From Brachynemurus nebulosus (Eukaryota; Arthropoda; Insecta; Neuroptera; Myrmeleontidae), in NCBI GenBank assembly GCA_035578155.1, contig JAPWDM010000067.1, positions 124,001 to 188,000 of the forward strand: 64,000 nucleotides of DNA, read 5' to 3'. Each line of letters begins with the position of its first letter. The first letter of the stretch is position 1. A program made the translations under genes and the position numbers. The notes beneath the pieces were generated by a model. That model was not told the DNA's origin, searched no databases, and saw only the letters and a list, made by a program, of their open reading frames with translations. Shown in pieces: positions 33,986 through 44,082 of this stretch.

Positions 33986-34700
33986 TTAAACACTTTTTGT
34001 GAAAAATTTTTCCTCTTTCATATCTTAAAAATAAATTATGATATCATTTGTTTGAGGAGGGATGAAGTCCCCCACGGGATACACAGGGGCTAAGCCCTCC
34101 AGTGAGGTGCAAGGGGCAAAGGAGCCTCTGAAATGAAAAAAAAATTATTTATATACTAGTGGTGGAGAACTATCGATAGCACTATCGATAACTATCGATA
34201 GTTTTGACTATCGAAAACTATCGATATTTTTTTTTTACTATCGATAGTTTTCGATACTTTTTTTCAGTCATTTCGTTTACTTATAAATACTAAAGATAAT
34301 AAAAATTTCGTAGAAATTATAGCCAGAGATATAAAAACAACCATTATAAGGAAATTTCCGGGCAAAAAGGAATAATTCCGCCCCAGCGTAAAACCGGCGA
34401 CCTTTTTTCTTTTCTTTTTTTTGCTCGACGGCTATCTAAATGCCGCCCAACTTGGGTATCAAAAACTATCGATAAACTATCGATAACTATCGATAGTTTC
34501 ACGACTATCGTAACTATCGATAGTGGGGACTATCGATAGTCAGAACTATCGATAGTCGGGACTATCGATAGTCGGGACTATCGATAGTTCTCCATCACTA
34601 TTATATACAGTAGTCTCTAGTCTTTAAGGGCATCCAATGGGAAGTTGACAGTGTTGGGTAGACCTGTCCCCCCCAAATTTTTTCATTTTTTTCTCTATGA
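33986..34700. repeat. Repeat with GGGCTAAGCCC-like GC-rich core, interrupted by a MITE
   Basis: ATGAAGTCCCCCACGGGATA, GGGGCAAAGGAGCCTCTGAA (before the MITE) and TACAGTAGTCTCTAGTCTTT, GACAGTGTTGGGTAGACCTG (after it) recur as reverse complement at 45200-45430, where the MITE is absent. Confidence 0.75.
34157..34600. mobile_element. hAT-type MITE with thirteen TATCGATA sites, perfect 8-bp target duplication
   Basis: Ends TAGTGGTGGAGAACTATCGA and TCGATAGTTCTCCATCACTA, flanked by TTATATAC at 34149-34156 and 34601-34608. By eye I count 13 exact TATCGATA octamers, five in the left half and eight in the right half, plus near-matches. TATCGATA is the DRE bound in flies by DREF, a BED-finger protein derived from a hAT transposase. 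The paralogous site at 45268 reads TTATGTACAG with no insertion, which confirms the boundaries. Confidence 0.9.
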
Positions 34701-35217
34701 AAATTTTTTGTTTCTCTAAAAAAATATATATATTATATTGCCAAAAGTTGTAATAAATTATATTTTCTTATATTGCCAAAAAAAATCGAATTTTTTTTTT
34801 TTTTGTTAAAAAAAAAAACTCACGCATTTTTTTTTATAATCTTTGTGATTATTGCTAGATAAAGAGAGGTTGCCACACGAGTTTTAATTTCGTTTTCGGA
34901 TTTACATGTATATTTCATGCGAATAAGAAATATTATTTAAATAAGTCTTCACTTATTGTAATTACGTGACTTTCTTCATTAGCTCTTACTTTAATGTATT
35001 TTACGATTTTGAAATGAGAGACCTTCCTTCGTTCGCGCAAGTGGAGTGAGTAAAATAAATCAACTCACTGGTCTACGGTTTATAAGACAAATGTATTTGA
35101 CAGATCGATCTTACCTTAAAAATGACTTGGACTGATCCATTTTAGAATGCGTTTCTGCACATATCTTGGATCATTTTCTGTCGAGTAATTTTTAACATAG
35201 AAATTCATTTGTTTTAG
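34701..35217 (+). other. End of Cdc7 intron 1
   Basis: Poly-T/A-rich sequence leading to the acceptor TTTGTTTTAG that ends at 35217. Nothing else identified. Confidence 0.6.
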
Positions 35218-35311
35218 AGGGAAGAATAACGTTATTGGAATAGACGGCTGTTTAAGGAGTAATAACAGTGTTATGTTTATAATGCCATATATAAGTCACG
35301 AACGGTTTAAT
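35218..35311 (+). CDS. Cdc7: Cdc7 exon 2: helix C to hinge (94 bp)
   Basis: The exon follows acceptor TTTGTTTTAG and starts with A, which completes the Gly codon begun by GG at 8520-8521. It reads on as GKNNVIGIDGCLRSNN then SVMFIMPYISHERFN. This is the expected Cdc7 segment GG-x-x-NV ... V-x-x-MPY-x-x-H-x-x-F, covering beta-4, beta-5 and the hinge. It ends with AAT at 35311 before GTAATA (phase 0). Short length, exact phase fit on both sides and position 69 bp before exon 3 make it secure. There is no ATG at its start, so ATG-based frame finding misses it. Confidence 0.88.
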
Positions 35312-35380
35312 GTAATAATTATGTTAATTAATTAAATCATTTTATTAAAAACAAAATTTTAAAATAAGTATTTCTTTTAG

Positions 35381-35523
35381 GATTATTACCTGGAAATGGG
35401 TGTCGAGGAAACAGTATTATATATTAAAAATCTTCTAATTGCTTTAAAACACGTTCACAGCTATGGTATTATTCATCGAGATGTCAAGCCAAGCAATTTT
35501 TTATATAATCGTAAAAATAAAAT
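35381..35523 (+). CDS. Cdc7: Cdc7 exon 3: catalytic loop HRDVKPSNFLY
   Basis: After acceptor TTTCTTTTAG the frame reads DYYLEMGVEETVLYIKNLL, IALKHVHSYG, IIHRDVKPSNFLYNRKNK and ends AT at 35523 before GTAAGT (phase 2). HRDVKPSNFLYN is the Cdc7 catalytic loop, with the catalytic Asp and the Lys/Asn that position ATP-Mg. Intron 2 in front of it is only 69 bp (35312-35380), in contrast with the multi-kilobase neighbours. Confidence 0.92.
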
Positions 35524-35770
35524 GTAAGTGATATTTACCCTACGTTATATCAGTGGAGTTTGTCAAGTTATATAAGTCAAATTAACTAAAGTTGGTTTGA
35601 CTTAATTTACAAATGAAGCAAAATTAGACGTACATTTTTAATTTACTGTAGTTATTTTAATATAAAAATAACAAAAAAAAGAAAGACAGAACTATTGGTT
35701 TGCCGAATTTTGCTTTATTTTTTGCATTTGTTTAATGATGTCAGACCGTCAGTTTAGTTAATTTTACCTA
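35524..35770 (+). other. Start of Cdc7 intron 3
   Basis: GTAAGT donor and plain AT-rich sequence up to a TA-flanked MITE. Confidence 0.6.
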
Positions 35771-35772
35771 TA

Positions 35773-37221
35773 CAGAGTGAATAATGTTGCCATTTCTATT
35801 ACGGTCAGACTATTGACTTAACCGTTTTATTTTAACCATAGAGAAAATTTTTTGTCTCAAAATACCAGACCTTTTCTTGCCAGTGACAAATACAATAGAT
35901 AAGGTTACAAAAATGACAGAAAATCAAAGATGCCAAAAAAAAGTGACAACCTAGGAATTCGCAAAACAGAAGTTATACTAAACCATGTTGGGAAAATTGA
36001 ACATTACTTCCAGCTACACCGTATTTCGAAAAATCTGTCACAGATGGCGGCATTTGTACCAGTGAATATATACATGTCAAAGCATTTTGAGTCGTCATTT
36101 GGCAGGATGAGTTAAGTCGTCTTAATCATTTAAAGAGTTAAACAAAAATTGTTATCAGATAGGAGCTATAGATATTTTTTTGATTTATTTTAAACTGAAA
36201 TCAGAACATTCGTACCACAAAGAATAAAGATTCATTTATTAGTAAAAATTTCACTGACAGAGCATCACCGTCACAGTTCTACATATTTACCAACTTATAA
36301 AAATACATTTCTTTCTGTTTTTTCCAAATTAATATTAACGTATCACAACAATCATAACACATTTCAAGCATAACCCCCCAGCGAGTAAAAGTCATTCTAG
36401 GTTAAACTTACGATTATTTTTGAACGAATGTTGGTAAAGTCCATAATTTGATCCAGATAATTTTTGAACGTTACGGTCAGGGCCGGACCTATAGTTTTTA
36501 CGAGGGGAGGGGGCAAACTTTGCTGTTGGCGCCCTCCCCGAGAAAAACGCCGAATTAAACATTTTGGCGCACCGAGATTTTTTAAATTTTTCCCTGCAAA
36601 AGTGACGAGCAAAAAAAATGTCAAATTCACCGTTCTGGCGCCCCTCAAAACTTGCAGGGGTACACGTGGTCCCGCTGCGCCACCCAAATCCGGCCCTGGT
36701 TACGGTAATTGATTATGTGTCACTAGAAGAAAAATTATCATTTAAAATAACTGTTTATCTGATATAATTTGACGAATATTCAAAGCTAAATCGAATATCA
36801 TTGGCAGTTTTCACGTAGGTATTTATTTAAGTAAATTAATTTCTTTATTTATTAATCATAACCATTTCAATTTACTTTATGATCATTTTAAACGTTTAAT
36901 TAAAATCCCGTATGTTTTAATAGCAGTTGAATTGAGCTTAACTGTGCATTTAAAAAATTAGACTTTAAATTTATGCAGTTGCATAAAACAAAAAAAGAAA
37001 AAAATGGAAAAAAATACTTAATAGAAAATTTAACATTGCTGTTAGTTTTAAGTCTCAAATTAATTTTTAAAAAGCATTTCAGTATACGTTTTTATTAAGA
37101 AAAAAAGAATTATAAAGAAACTTAAGCCCTAGAAGTTTAGTATTATTTTTCTTAGATGTCCATTGTCTCCTTTTTAGTGTTATAGGAATAAATCGAATGA
37201 ATTCTCAAATTATTCACTCTG
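35773..37221. mobile_element. Mariner-like MITE flanked by TA, carrying a nested hAT MITE
   Basis: Ends CAGAGTGAATAATGTTGCCA and CAAATTATTCACTCTG, with TA at 35771-35772 and 37222-37223. The interior has no transposase. The short inner part GTTGCCATTTCTATTACGGT resembles the ends of the 26606 and 43376 elements. A frame at 35930-36115 (MPKKSDNLGIRKTEV) is weakly open and unrecognised. Confidence 0.7.
36478..36698. mobile_element. 221-bp hAT MITE, perfect 8-bp target duplication
   Basis: Ends CAGGGCCGGACCTATAG and CAAATCCGGCCCTG, flanked by GTTACGGT at 36470-36477 and 36699-36706. GC-rich subterminal GGCGCCC-type motifs. The two overlapping frames across it are artefacts of its composition. 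Confidence 0.93.
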
Positions 37222-37223
37222 TA

Positions 37224-37620
37224 TTATAAATTATTGTAAGCTGGAATAAGTTAATGTACATATTAACGCAAACAACCTTATTTATACCCCGTTTCAAATA
37301 CAATTGAGCATGAGTCATCGTTAAAAAATTAAATAATTCTTATATTCGAAACAAATCAATCTTCTATTCTTTCCTAAAAGCAAAATGCAAATTCAAAATT
37401 TACGCATTTTTCAACAATGAAAGAGATAAAACTAAGAAAACGGGAATTTCTTAAATTCGTAAGTGATCAATCATGCTTAAATATAAGTGAAATAGATTAT
37501 ATTAGATATTTGAACGCGATACCTTTACTAAATTTGAAACAAACCTAAGGGTTTTCTGGAGATACAAACACAGACAAAAGTACACGAATTTTGAAATAAC
37601 TGAATCGTTATAATATAGGC
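37224..37620. repeat. Spacer homologous to 49000-49145 and 50445-50545
   Basis: CCCCGTTTCAAATACAATTG, ATTCTTATATTCG, TCAATCTTCTATTCTTTCCT and AATGAAAGAGATAAAACTAA recur in the same order at 49020-50470, where a 1.3-kb TIR element interrupts them. This copy is therefore the empty-site version. Confidence 0.7.
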
Positions 37621-38749
37621 CAGGGGTCGGCAACCCGCGGCTCGCTGCATGTTTTTATGCCTACCACCAAGCAATATAATTTTTGGAATAATTTGATCTG
37701 CTTATGCAGAATTAAGTATATTCTGTACTTTTTTTGTTCTTCGATGTTATTATAACATGTAAATAAAATTGTTACTAAAAATTTTTTTTCATGTTGATCT
37801 TTAATAATATTTATATGTGATTTTAAAAAGAAAAGAAAAAAAAAATAACCTTGTCGCAGCATCCTGCTTATTATAGTGAATTTCTGTTTAGAAAAATTAA
37901 TTTTACAACATTATAATTACAAAATAATTGTTCAAAAATCTTTTTATGTGAGTCTTCTCCTCTTTCCAACGGTTTAGAAAATATCGCGAAAACTTTTGAC
38001 TTGAAGAAATTTTGGCAAAAACTTATTTTTTTATGAAAAATGTCCAAAAAACCGTTTCGGGGACGTGCCTGGTTTTTTAGACTTCCAAAATTTTCACCAA
38101 ATTTATAGAGCAAGAGCCCACGACGGCCAGACTTTTGTTATTTTATAAAAGCTGAAAGTTTCTCTGTGTATGTCCCTTATACAGGTAAGAACGACCAGCG
38201 ACTATAGAGTTTGGGTTGTGGTTACTTGGGCAGGTAACAGGTAGTAAAGGTGTATAAAATAGTACCTTAATTTCGTTAAAGTATAAAGCTCGTTTTTTTT
38301 ATATTTTCTTCAGGATAACTTTAGAAATCTCGTCATCCATTGCCGGACACTTATGACAGTTGCTACCCCCCTGCCAGACACCCCTAAACTTTAATAAATT
38401 ATAATTATACTTTCGTTATAGTATAAAAGCTAAATTTTATATATGTTACATGAGGACCTATAAAAAAATGTTACCTCAATAGCCGGACAGTTTTAATGAT
38501 TTTTACATCTTGTCAGACACATTGAAAGTCTGCAGTAGGTGCGAGCGCGAATGCTTAGTCGATTACGATCTTTTAAGATATCTAATAGAAAATGATTTTA
38601 TTACGTTCATAGCCATGTTATATAAAGTAAAAAATGTTATTTTAATATAAAATACAAAAAAATTCGCCAAGTGCGTGACAGACACGCATTATCAAAGTTA
38701 CGTGGTCAATAGCTAATTTTTCACAATTAATCAATTAATTTCTCATAAG

Positions 38750-39916
38750 CAGTAGCGACGCTAAGGCCTTCGGGGCCCTCCCGCACGATTTTCGTAAGGG
38801 CCCTTTTTTAGGGGTGAAAAAATGTTTGTAATCAGCAGAATGAGTCGGCAGGAAGGGGGAGCAGTAACAGAAGGGGCAAAAGGCAATAGACCGTTAGGTG
38901 AGCCGTGGGGGTAGCTAACGGTACGCATCAAATATACATATACCATGATTCACGTAAATAAAATCTTTAAAGTATTGAGATAAATAATTATATACAGCTG
39001 AACTCTTTTTTATGCGATTTTTTTATGCGGTTTTTAAAAAAATGGACTTTAAAATGCATAATGTGAATCAAAATCACGAGACAGTAAGATACTTAAACAA
39101 TTACTATAATAACTTTCTTTAATAAAAATATTTTTAACAATGTATTGATTAAATTTTAAGCAGTTAATCAATACATTGCATAAGAACATAAGTTATTGCA
39201 TCATTTAATTTTGTTAAAGATGTATTTTATAAAATTGAAATGAAATATTTCTACGTGAAAATTAATACTTTATCTTGTATATAGAAGCAACTTCTAAGGA
39301 AGTTTCTAAGTTTTGAGCGTTTTGAGTAATGTTTTTTTCGATGAAACTTTTTTTATGCGGTCCAAACAATACAAACTATTTAGTATCTATTTAGATATGA
39401 ACAATAAAATGAGAAAGATCTGGAATTTTTATTCAAGGGTATAATAGTCCTTTCAAATTAACCCATATGCTTGTCATGCTCATGTTTTTTCTTCTTCAAA
39501 ACTGTAAAATTTGTAAGTGAAATGAATATTTCAACTGATACACCCCATTGGAGCATTAATGCAATATTTTCATATGCAACTGTTAACTGAAACCGTATGA
39601 ATACTGTTGGACGTCTCTAAATGACATTTTTTTATGTACGCCGCAATTACGTTTGTTCGGAGAACTGGAATCTATTAGTAAGAGTTACTGGTTGTCTACC
39701 TATTGTCCATGAAAAATAAAAATAAAAAATAATATGAAATAATATGGATCGGTTAAAAAAGATTGAATTGGTACAGTTTAAATACAATAAAATTAAAATC
39801 TATAAAATCAGTACAGTTAATATAAAAAATTATTTTTTCCTGCTGTCTTGGGGCCCCCAATATTCCCGGGGCCTACCCGCAACGCGGGCCCTGCGTGCCC
39901 GCTATCGCCGCGACTG
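38750..39916. mobile_element. hAT-type element, innermost insertion, perfect 8-bp target duplication
   Basis: Ends CAGTAGCGACGCTAAGG and, read from the right end inward, CAGTCGCGGCGATAGCG. Target duplication CTCATAAG at 38742-38749 and 39917-39924. GGGCCC-rich ends and an AT-rich middle without transposase. Confidence 0.9.
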
Positions 39917-39924
39917 CTCATAAG

Positions 39925-40730
39925 TGATCATTACTATACACATCGGTGGCGCTTTCCACTAAAAAATGTTAGGCAGTGAGATATTTTTTCATTTAAACAA
40001 GCATACCCAGTGTACTATTGAAACGTTATGGTTCGTTCGCTTCTGTAGTTTTTTTTGTTCAAAATTTAACCGTCGTTTTTGCTTAGTTGGCGGTATTTTC
40101 CAAGTTATATAATCTGGATTGCACATTGTCTTTGTATATTATAATATATAGTACAATCACGTAAAGTTCCATTTTATTTCGCTAGGTGGCATTAAATGTA
40201 TTAATTTAGCAAATTATGGTACATACAAGTATTAATAATAATTACCATCTCTTTCCATATTAATTTGTATGTTATGTGCATATTGTTTGTGTTTGTATTC
40301 ATATGATGTATGTATGTACAGTTTGTATAGAAAAATCATAATGCCATAAAATAATTTATTACCTATAGAATTTTTAAACAGGTAGTTTAAAAATTCTATA
40401 GGTAATAAATTGTAAGAACACAGACCAACATCAGATTTTCTCATCAAGTTTAATCACTTTCTGATAAATTTTGGGATAGTAATTGTAAAAAATAGTAAAA
40501 AAGTTCCATCACGTTAAGATTTTTATTTAAGGGGGACCACTAATGTGACATTTTTAAAAAAACTTTCATTCTGATAAATAAAATGAAATTTTTATTAGCC
40601 TATGATCAGTATAAGATGATTCTGAACATTTATATCTAATTATCTCAAAACAGTGAAAAATCGGCATACGTGGTTCTAGCAGTAAGCCGTCGATACGTAC
40701 TATTAATTTTCCTTCATTTGATCCTAAAAA
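39925..40730. other. Spacer of the fold-back element
   Basis: AT-rich sequence with a short palindrome TTACCTATAGAATTTTTAAA / AAAAATTCTATAGGTAATAA at about 40359-40408. No gene. Confidence 0.6.
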
Positions 40731-41400
40731 TTGTGAAAAATTAGCTATTGACCACGTAACTTTGATAATGCGTGTCCGGCACGCACTTGGCGATTTTTTT
40801 GTATTTTATCATATTAAAATAACATTTTTTACTTTATATAACATGGCTATAAACGTAATAAAATCATTTTCTATTAGATATCTTAAAAGATCGTAATCGA
40901 CTAAGCATTCGCGCTCGCACCTACTGCGGACTTTCAATGTGTCTGACAAGATGTAAAAACCATTAAAACTGTCCGGCTATTGAGGTAACATTTTTTTATA
41001 AGTCCCCATGTAACATATATAAAATTTAGCTTTTATACTATAACGAAAGTATAATTATAATTTATTAAAGTTTAGGGGTGTCTGGCAGGGGGTAGCAACT
41101 GTCATAAGTGTCCGGCAATGGATGACGAGATTTCTAAAGTTATCCCGAAGAAAATATAAAAAAAAAAACGAGCTTTATACTTTAACGAAATTAAGGTACT
41201 ATTTTATACACCTTTACTACCTGTTACCTGCCCAAGTAACCACAACCCAAACTCTATAGTCGCTGGTCGTTCTTACCTGTATAAGGGACATGTACAGAGA
41301 AACTTTCAGCTTTTCTAAAATAACGAAGGTCTGGCCGGCGTGGGCCCTTGGGCTATTAGTAAAAATAAGATGTTTCGTTTGAGAGTTATCGCTCGGACAC

Positions 41401-41403
<3 letters not shown>

Positions 41404-41492
<89 letters not shown>
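41404..41492. repeat. (TA)n microsatellite, longest in the window
   Basis: 89 bp of uninterrupted TA. Confidence 0.95.
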
Positions 41493-41495
<3 letters not shown>

Positions 41496-41741
41496 TTTAG
41501 TAAATGTCATTTTCGATTTCTAGGGACTTCAAAATAAATTATTTCTATTATAGTTCTTGGCTCAAGTCGCGTTATGACAGTGACTCAATTTTTGATTTGA
41601 AAATTCGCGTTAAAGGAAAAAACTATTTAAACTACATACTACATTACAACATATCTGACTTTGCGGACCGCTTCAAAATAATTTTTTTTTTTTTTTAGAT
41701 GGCTTATCATCCGAAAAAGGTTGCCGATCCCTGATATAGGC

Positions 41742-42943
41742 AGTTAATAATTATATTTCTTAATTAAATTACTAAGAAATTAACAAAAATGTAACATGGT
41801 GTACAATTTTTGGAAATTATTTTTTTTTGTTTAAGACGAATTTTTATATATTATTAACACTTTTCAGTACAATGACACAACATGTGTCTCATAGCTAGAA
41901 CAATCGTAGACGCAACCGCGATGAAGTTTCTCTAAACGTATAGACGGATAACATAATATATATAATTTTTAATTTTAATATCAAATATTATCGATGGCTT
42001 ATGAAATATTACTAGAAATGGTTAATTTTTGTTCGTATTTAAACGTACGTGAATAAATAGTGCTCACTTAGCGTTCATATGACAATATTCTACTACTGTA
42101 TTTGCAAAAAAGAAACTAATTTTATTTTATCTACCAAACACTTGATTAGAATTTTCTGTCTGCGTTGCGTTTAATACTAAACATTTTAGTTATTTATCTA
42201 AATCTAAATTGAACGCAATATTGAATGTGTTAATAATTATTAAATAAGCTTAACACTATACAGTTCGTGCGTCTACGCAGTAAACTTCCCAATATTTTTA
42301 ACACGTTGAGGCAATGCTGTAGCACGTCAACAACTCCGTATAAAGCGTACACCAAATAAGGTATACAAATATAGCTTGCTCTTTATCTAGTTACCATCGG
42401 TACTGCAGCGATCCGTTCAGCTGATCTATAATGCATTATGTATTGTACAACAGAGCTGGGTTGCTGTCGAATCTTGGCACCTATTTGTCTAGACAAGGAG
42501 CGAGGTACAGTTGTTTATGTATATTATGTATGTATAAGAAGTTCCGAGTAACTATTCGAAGCATCTATTACATATTGATGACGCAAAGATTCTCACTCGC
42601 GTCTCTGGTGATATACATATCCGTTGAATTAGCGTTATAAAATTTAGCAACCCGCATATAATATGTATAATACATATTTCTATGCCAATTCAACGTATAC
42701 GTGCATCTTTTATTTGATATAGCTTCCAACTTTACCAGAGGCGCGCGCGTAATCTTTGCGTCGCCAATATGTATTATTCGTCTATAACGTTTACAGAAAT
42801 CATCATTATACTGAGAGTGTGTTACATGTGTGATCACTGATCGCGATCAGTGATTGCTCTCTGCGGTTGTTCTAGCTATGACACAGATGCTGTATCATTG
42901 GACCATAAAGTGTTAACATTTTATTTTCCTTATTTATTTTTAG
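41742..42943 (+). repeat. End of Cdc7 intron 3 with a degenerate ATCGAGTG-type module
   Basis: 41989-42080 is a diverged relative of the modules at 2899 and 48038 (shared GTTCGTATTTAAACGTACGT and GTGCTCACTTAGCGTTCAT). The rest, including two frames near 42431-42837, shows nothing recognisable. It ends with the acceptor TTATTTTTAG at 42943. Confidence 0.6.
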
Positions 42944-43058
42944 ATGCATGCTTGTTGATTTTGGATTGGCTCAAGATGTTAATGACAAGACAAATTCAGG
43001 TTTTACAGATGTTAGTAATGAAAAAATAAATTTTAAAAGAAAATTAAGTTTAACAAAG
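42944..43058 (+). CDS. Cdc7: Cdc7 exon 4: DFG motif and start of the kinase insert
   Basis: The first base A completes the codon AT|A, and the frame reads CMLVDFGLAQDVNDKTNS then a Ser/Lys-rich tract ending KRKLSLTK. LVDFGLAQ is the magnesium-binding DFG region in its Cdc7 form (GLAQ). The low-complexity residues that follow begin the long kinase insert that distinguishes Cdc7 from other kinases. It ends AAG at 43058 before GTGAGA (phase 0). Confidence 0.92.
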
Positions 43059-43375
43059 GTGAGAATTATAATATTTAAGGATGTTCTTCAGTCACTTATG
43101 TTAAGTAAATACTTATTAGTAATATATTTATGTTCTATGCATATTTTACAACAATTGCATATTTCACTAACAAATAATACTGCTTAGTCTAAAATTGGAC
43201 ACCTGTTGTTTTGTTTTCAAATTTACTTTTTTGCAATTAAAGAAAATTTTAATAACTATGGATAGTTTTATAAAAATGATACCCATTAAAAGCAAGCATA
43301 CTCTGATCCCAACAATTTTTTCCCATGTTAAATTTTGTATGTTCTTACTTCGTTGAAACAGATTGTATGTATATA
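43059..43375 (+). other. Start of Cdc7 intron 4
   Basis: GTGAGA donor followed by AT-rich sequence. Nothing recognised before the MITE at 43376. Confidence 0.6.
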
Positions 43376-43816
43376 CCACGTGAGTTTTTTGAGAGTTGCC
43401 ATTTCTATTACAACCAAATTTTTATGATAGAAATGGCAACGGAAAAGGTTCTTTTCTTGGATGTAATGAAAATGTAACCAAGAAAAACACTATCGGTTGA
43501 AGTAGCCTCAAGTACATATGCATATTTTTACCGCCTAACTGATAAATTAAAGAAAAATTAAACTTGGGTAAAAAAATTTTTTTTGTTCATTTATGTTGTT
43601 AATTAATGCATTAGATCAGTTTTATCGAAAAATTAATAGATAGTCTCATTTAAAAATCTATAAGTTTGTATCATAGCTCGAAAACCATAAGAGCTATAAA
43701 GCTCCTCACTATAGCAATCGGTTGCCTCCGTCGATATCTACAACTCTTATTTGAACAATTTTTCGATTAAATCAGCGGTTTGGCTGTAATAAAAATGGCA
43801 ATTCTCGAAAAACTCA

Positions 43817-43822
<6 letters not shown>
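43376..43822. mobile_element. Compact TIR MITE abutting a (TA)n run
   Basis: Left end GTGAGTTTTTTGAGAGTTGC then CATTTCTATTACAACC; right end GGCTGTAATAAAAATGGCAA then TTCTCGAAAAACTCACAC. Its right 150 bp (CATAGCTCGAAAACCATAAG, ATCGGTTGCCTCCGTCGATA) match 26606-26760 in reverse. It directly borders (TA)n at 43820-43898, which fits insertion at TA. Confidence 0.75.

Positions 43823-43898
<76 letters not shown>
43820..43898. repeat. (TA)n microsatellite
   Basis: 79-bp TA run next to the MITE. Confidence 0.95.
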
Positions 43899-43901
<3 letters not shown>

Positions 43902-44082
43902 ATATTTTAATTTTGCTTGTGACTGTAATTATAATAGCAACCATGAAGGATTCTGGTTTCTGAGTTGAATTGAATTTTGGGAACCTAGTAGTATTTATAA
44001 TTTCTTATTACCTTATTACTATAGTTGAGATCAATAAATTGTAGAATGAATTCTTGGCACTTTTGAAATTCCAGCCATTTTT

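Larger units (their letters stand above)
38110..41350. mobile_element. Fold-back element with about 620-bp arms
   Basis: The arms 38110-38729 and 40731-41350 are close reverse complements (landmarks GAACGACCAGCGACTATAGA, GGTTACTTGGGCAGGTAACA, CATTGCCGGACACTTATGAC, AGTTACGTGGTCAATAGCTA). Within each arm lies a CGCCAAGTGCGTG end (38664, 40794). The 2-kb centre contains a hAT. Neither arm encodes a recognisable protein. Confidence 0.85.
37848..41615 (+). mobile_element. TA-family copy nested in the hAT
   Basis: Left end ACCTTGTCGCAGCATCCTGC at 37848, followed by family sequence (TCTTCTCCTCTTTCCAACGG) to about 38105. It resumes near 41355 (GTTTCGTTTGAGAGTTATCG), then (TA)n 41404-41492, then the right-end block (AAATTTTAGTAAATGTCATT ... 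GAAAATTCGCGTTAAAG) to about 41615. A fold-back element splits it. Confidence 0.7.
37621..41733. mobile_element. hAT MITE (CAGGGGTCGGCAACC) inflated to 4.1 kb by nested insertions
   Basis: Ends CAGGGGTCGGCAACCCGC and GGTTGCCGATCCCTG, flanked by ATATAGGC at 37613-37620 and 41734-41741. Only about 230 bp at the left and 120 bp at the right belong to this element. Everything between about 37848 and 41615 is later insertions. Confidence 0.9.

Noticed and set aside
36397..36712. Overlapping frames on both strands with Pro/Gly-rich ends
   Set aside because: They lie across a 221-bp hAT MITE with a perfect target duplication; composition artefact.
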